Source: Chitinophagaceae bacterium (GTDB taxonomy: Bacteria; Bacteroidota; Bacteroidia; Chitinophagales; Chitinophagaceae). Taken from it: a stretch of DNA of 6,384 nucleotides. This document shows positions 5,308 to 6,384 of this stretch, piece by piece. The notes beneath the pieces are model-generated. The model had not been told where the DNA came from. It worked only from the letters and a program-made list of their open reading frames with translations, and did no database searches. Position 1 is the first letter of the stretch, and every line of letters starts with the position of its first letter. Location: contig JALOMX010000120.1 in assembly GCA_025455245.1 (NCBI GenBank), positions 1 through 6,384 of the forward strand. Reading direction: 5' to 3'. Made by a program: the position numbers and the translations under genes.

Positions 5308-6384
5308 TTAACTTTTTCTGAAAAATATCCTTACCGGAACACCTTTAAAATCAAAATTTTCACGCAATTTATTTTCCAGGTAGTTTTTGTAAGGTTGTTT
5401 TATTTCCTCGGGATAATTGCTGAAAAAGGCAAAAGAAGGCACTGCCGTTGGAATTTGGGTTACATATTTAATTCTGATCAGGTGGCCGCGGGTCATAGGC
5501 GGCTTGTAGGCCTCTACAGCCTTCAGCATGATTTCGTTTAATTGCGAAGTTGGGATTCTCCTGCTCCGGCTTTCAAAAACCTCCAATGCGGTTTCCACCA
5601 CTTTCATGATGCGGGTTTTATCTTTAGCCGAAATAAAAAGAATCGGGATATCATTAAAAGGCGCCAATTTTTCTTTAAGCTGCTTTTCATAATCCCGTGC
5701 AGTATTTGTCTGCTTTTCTACAAGATCCCATTTGTTGATTGCCAATACGATTCCCTTTCCTTTCCGCGCAGCAAGACTATAAATATTAAGGTCCTGAGCA
5801 GTAATTCCTTTTTCGGCATCAAGCAGCAGAATACAAACATCGGCTTCATCCATGGCCTTAATGGCACGGATCACAGAATAAAACTCAAGGTCTTCATGAA
5901 CCTTCGTCTTTTTGCGGATACCGGCCGTATCAATCAGCATAAACTCCTTGTTGAAAAGGTTATAATGCGTATGAATGGTATCGCGTGTAGTGCCTGCTAT
6001 ATCACTGACTATGGTTCGCTCCTGCCCTATCAGTGCATTCAGGAGACTACTCTTTCCAACATTCGGTTGCCCCATAATGGCAAACTTGGGAAGCTGATCT
6101 TTTTCAATGGTATCTTCAGACTGCTCATCGGTAATCAGGGCAACTATTCCATCAAGCAGATCTCCCACGCCTGTACCGCTAAGACATGAAACATAAAATG
6201 TATTTTCAAAACCCAGTGAATAAAATTCTGCTGCGTCAAGCTGACGCTCGTAGTTATCAACCTTGTTCACCGCTACAAAAACAGGCTTTGTAGTTCTTCG
6301 TAATACATCGGCCATTGCTTCATCAAGATCAGTAATGCCGGTTGTGACATCCACTAAAAAAACAAGGGCATTTGCCTCCTCAAC
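5308..6384 (-). CDS. der: Ribosome-assembly GTPase Der (EngA), 5' end missing
   Basis: Der has two GTPase domains in tandem and a KH-like C-terminal domain; it binds the 50S subunit during assembly and is essential in most bacteria. The visible 358 codons run off the right edge, so the first roughly 80 residues, with the P-loop and G2-G3 of domain 1, are outside. Counting from the edge (VEEANALVFLVD), I see G4 NKVD (40-43) and the G5-like SCLSGTG (67-73) of domain 1. Domain 2 follows with P-loop GQPNVGKS (105-112), TTRDT (132-136), DTAGIRKK (152-159), NKWD (217-220) and SAK (252-254). The KH-like domain follows, ending KGVPVRIFFRKS. The frame is open to the edge, so a GTG at 6354 is not the true start. 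The 3' end is followed by tRNA-Thr, with no terminator visible between. Confidence 0.97.
   Translation of the reverse strand, partial: VEEANALVFLVDVTTGITDLDEAMADVLRRTTKPVFVAVNKVDNYERQLDAAEFYSLGFENTFYVSCLSGTGVGDLLDGIVALITDEQSEDTIEKDQLPKFAIMGQPNVGKSSLLNALIGQERTIVSDIAGTTRDTIHTHYNLFNKEFMLIDTAGIRKKTKVHEDLEFYSVIRAIKAMDEADVCILLLDAEKGITAQDLNIYSLAARKGKGIVLAINKWDLVEKQTNTARDYEKQLKEKLAPFNDIPILFISAKDKTRIMKVVETALEVFESRSRRIPTSQLNEIMLKAVEAYKPPMTRGHLIRIKYVTQIPTAVPSFAFFSNYPEEIKQPYKNYLENKLRENFDFKGVPVRIFFRKS

Noticed and set aside
5542..6189. 215-residue + strand open frame
   Set aside because: It is antisense to der, whose GTPase motifs are unmistakable.

Overview
The window looks like chromosomal DNA of a member of the Bacteroidota, probably near the Chitinophagales/Sphingobacteriia. 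The support is indirect: most genes lack a Shine-Dalgarno sequence and start after A-rich leaders; there is a lipocalin-like lipoprotein and a secreted protein with a DUF4369/thioredoxin-like layout, both of styles common in that phylum; and a repeat at the left edge is one I associate with Bacteroidota genomes. No phage, plasmid, CRISPR or transposase gene is visible. Most of the window is ordinary. The odd parts are the left-edge repeats, a tiny membrane-protein gene behind a globin, a broken ABC ATPase, and the AT-rich gene beside it.

Left part (1-1081, + strand). Positions 1-207 hold two copies of a non-coding module: a tRNA-like 3' tail followed by an identical hairpin terminator. After a non-coding stretch come a single-domain bacterial haemoglobin (456-881) and, 28 bases later, a 37-residue hydrophobic protein (910-1023). 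A strong terminator at 1048-1081 closes this probable two-gene operon.

Middle (1099-3951). A secreted DUF2891 protein runs on the - strand (1099-2214) and has an unusually clear Shine-Dalgarno sequence just below a two-part inverted repeat. Divergent from it is a 48-codon remnant of an ABC ATPase (2271-2417) that stops inside the Walker A motif. Next is an AT-rich gene for an exported protein whose C-terminal half looks like a thioredoxin fold with no cysteines (2500-3768), then an AT-rich intergenic region with a perfect inverted repeat.

Right part (3952-6384). An intact ABC ATP-binding protein (3952-4656), a diverged paralogue of the remnant, is followed by a lipocalin-like lipoprotein (4731-5207). 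A tRNA-Thr(CGU) gene and the GTPase gene der lie on the - strand. der is cut by the right edge and lacks its 5' part. der and the tRNA are read in the same direction, 17 bases apart, and face the lipoprotein gene with only 10 bases between.

The genes do not form one evident pathway. The pairs most likely to be linked are globin with the small membrane protein, and der with the tRNA. No transporter permease lies next to the ABC ATPase, so its substrate cannot be read from the context.
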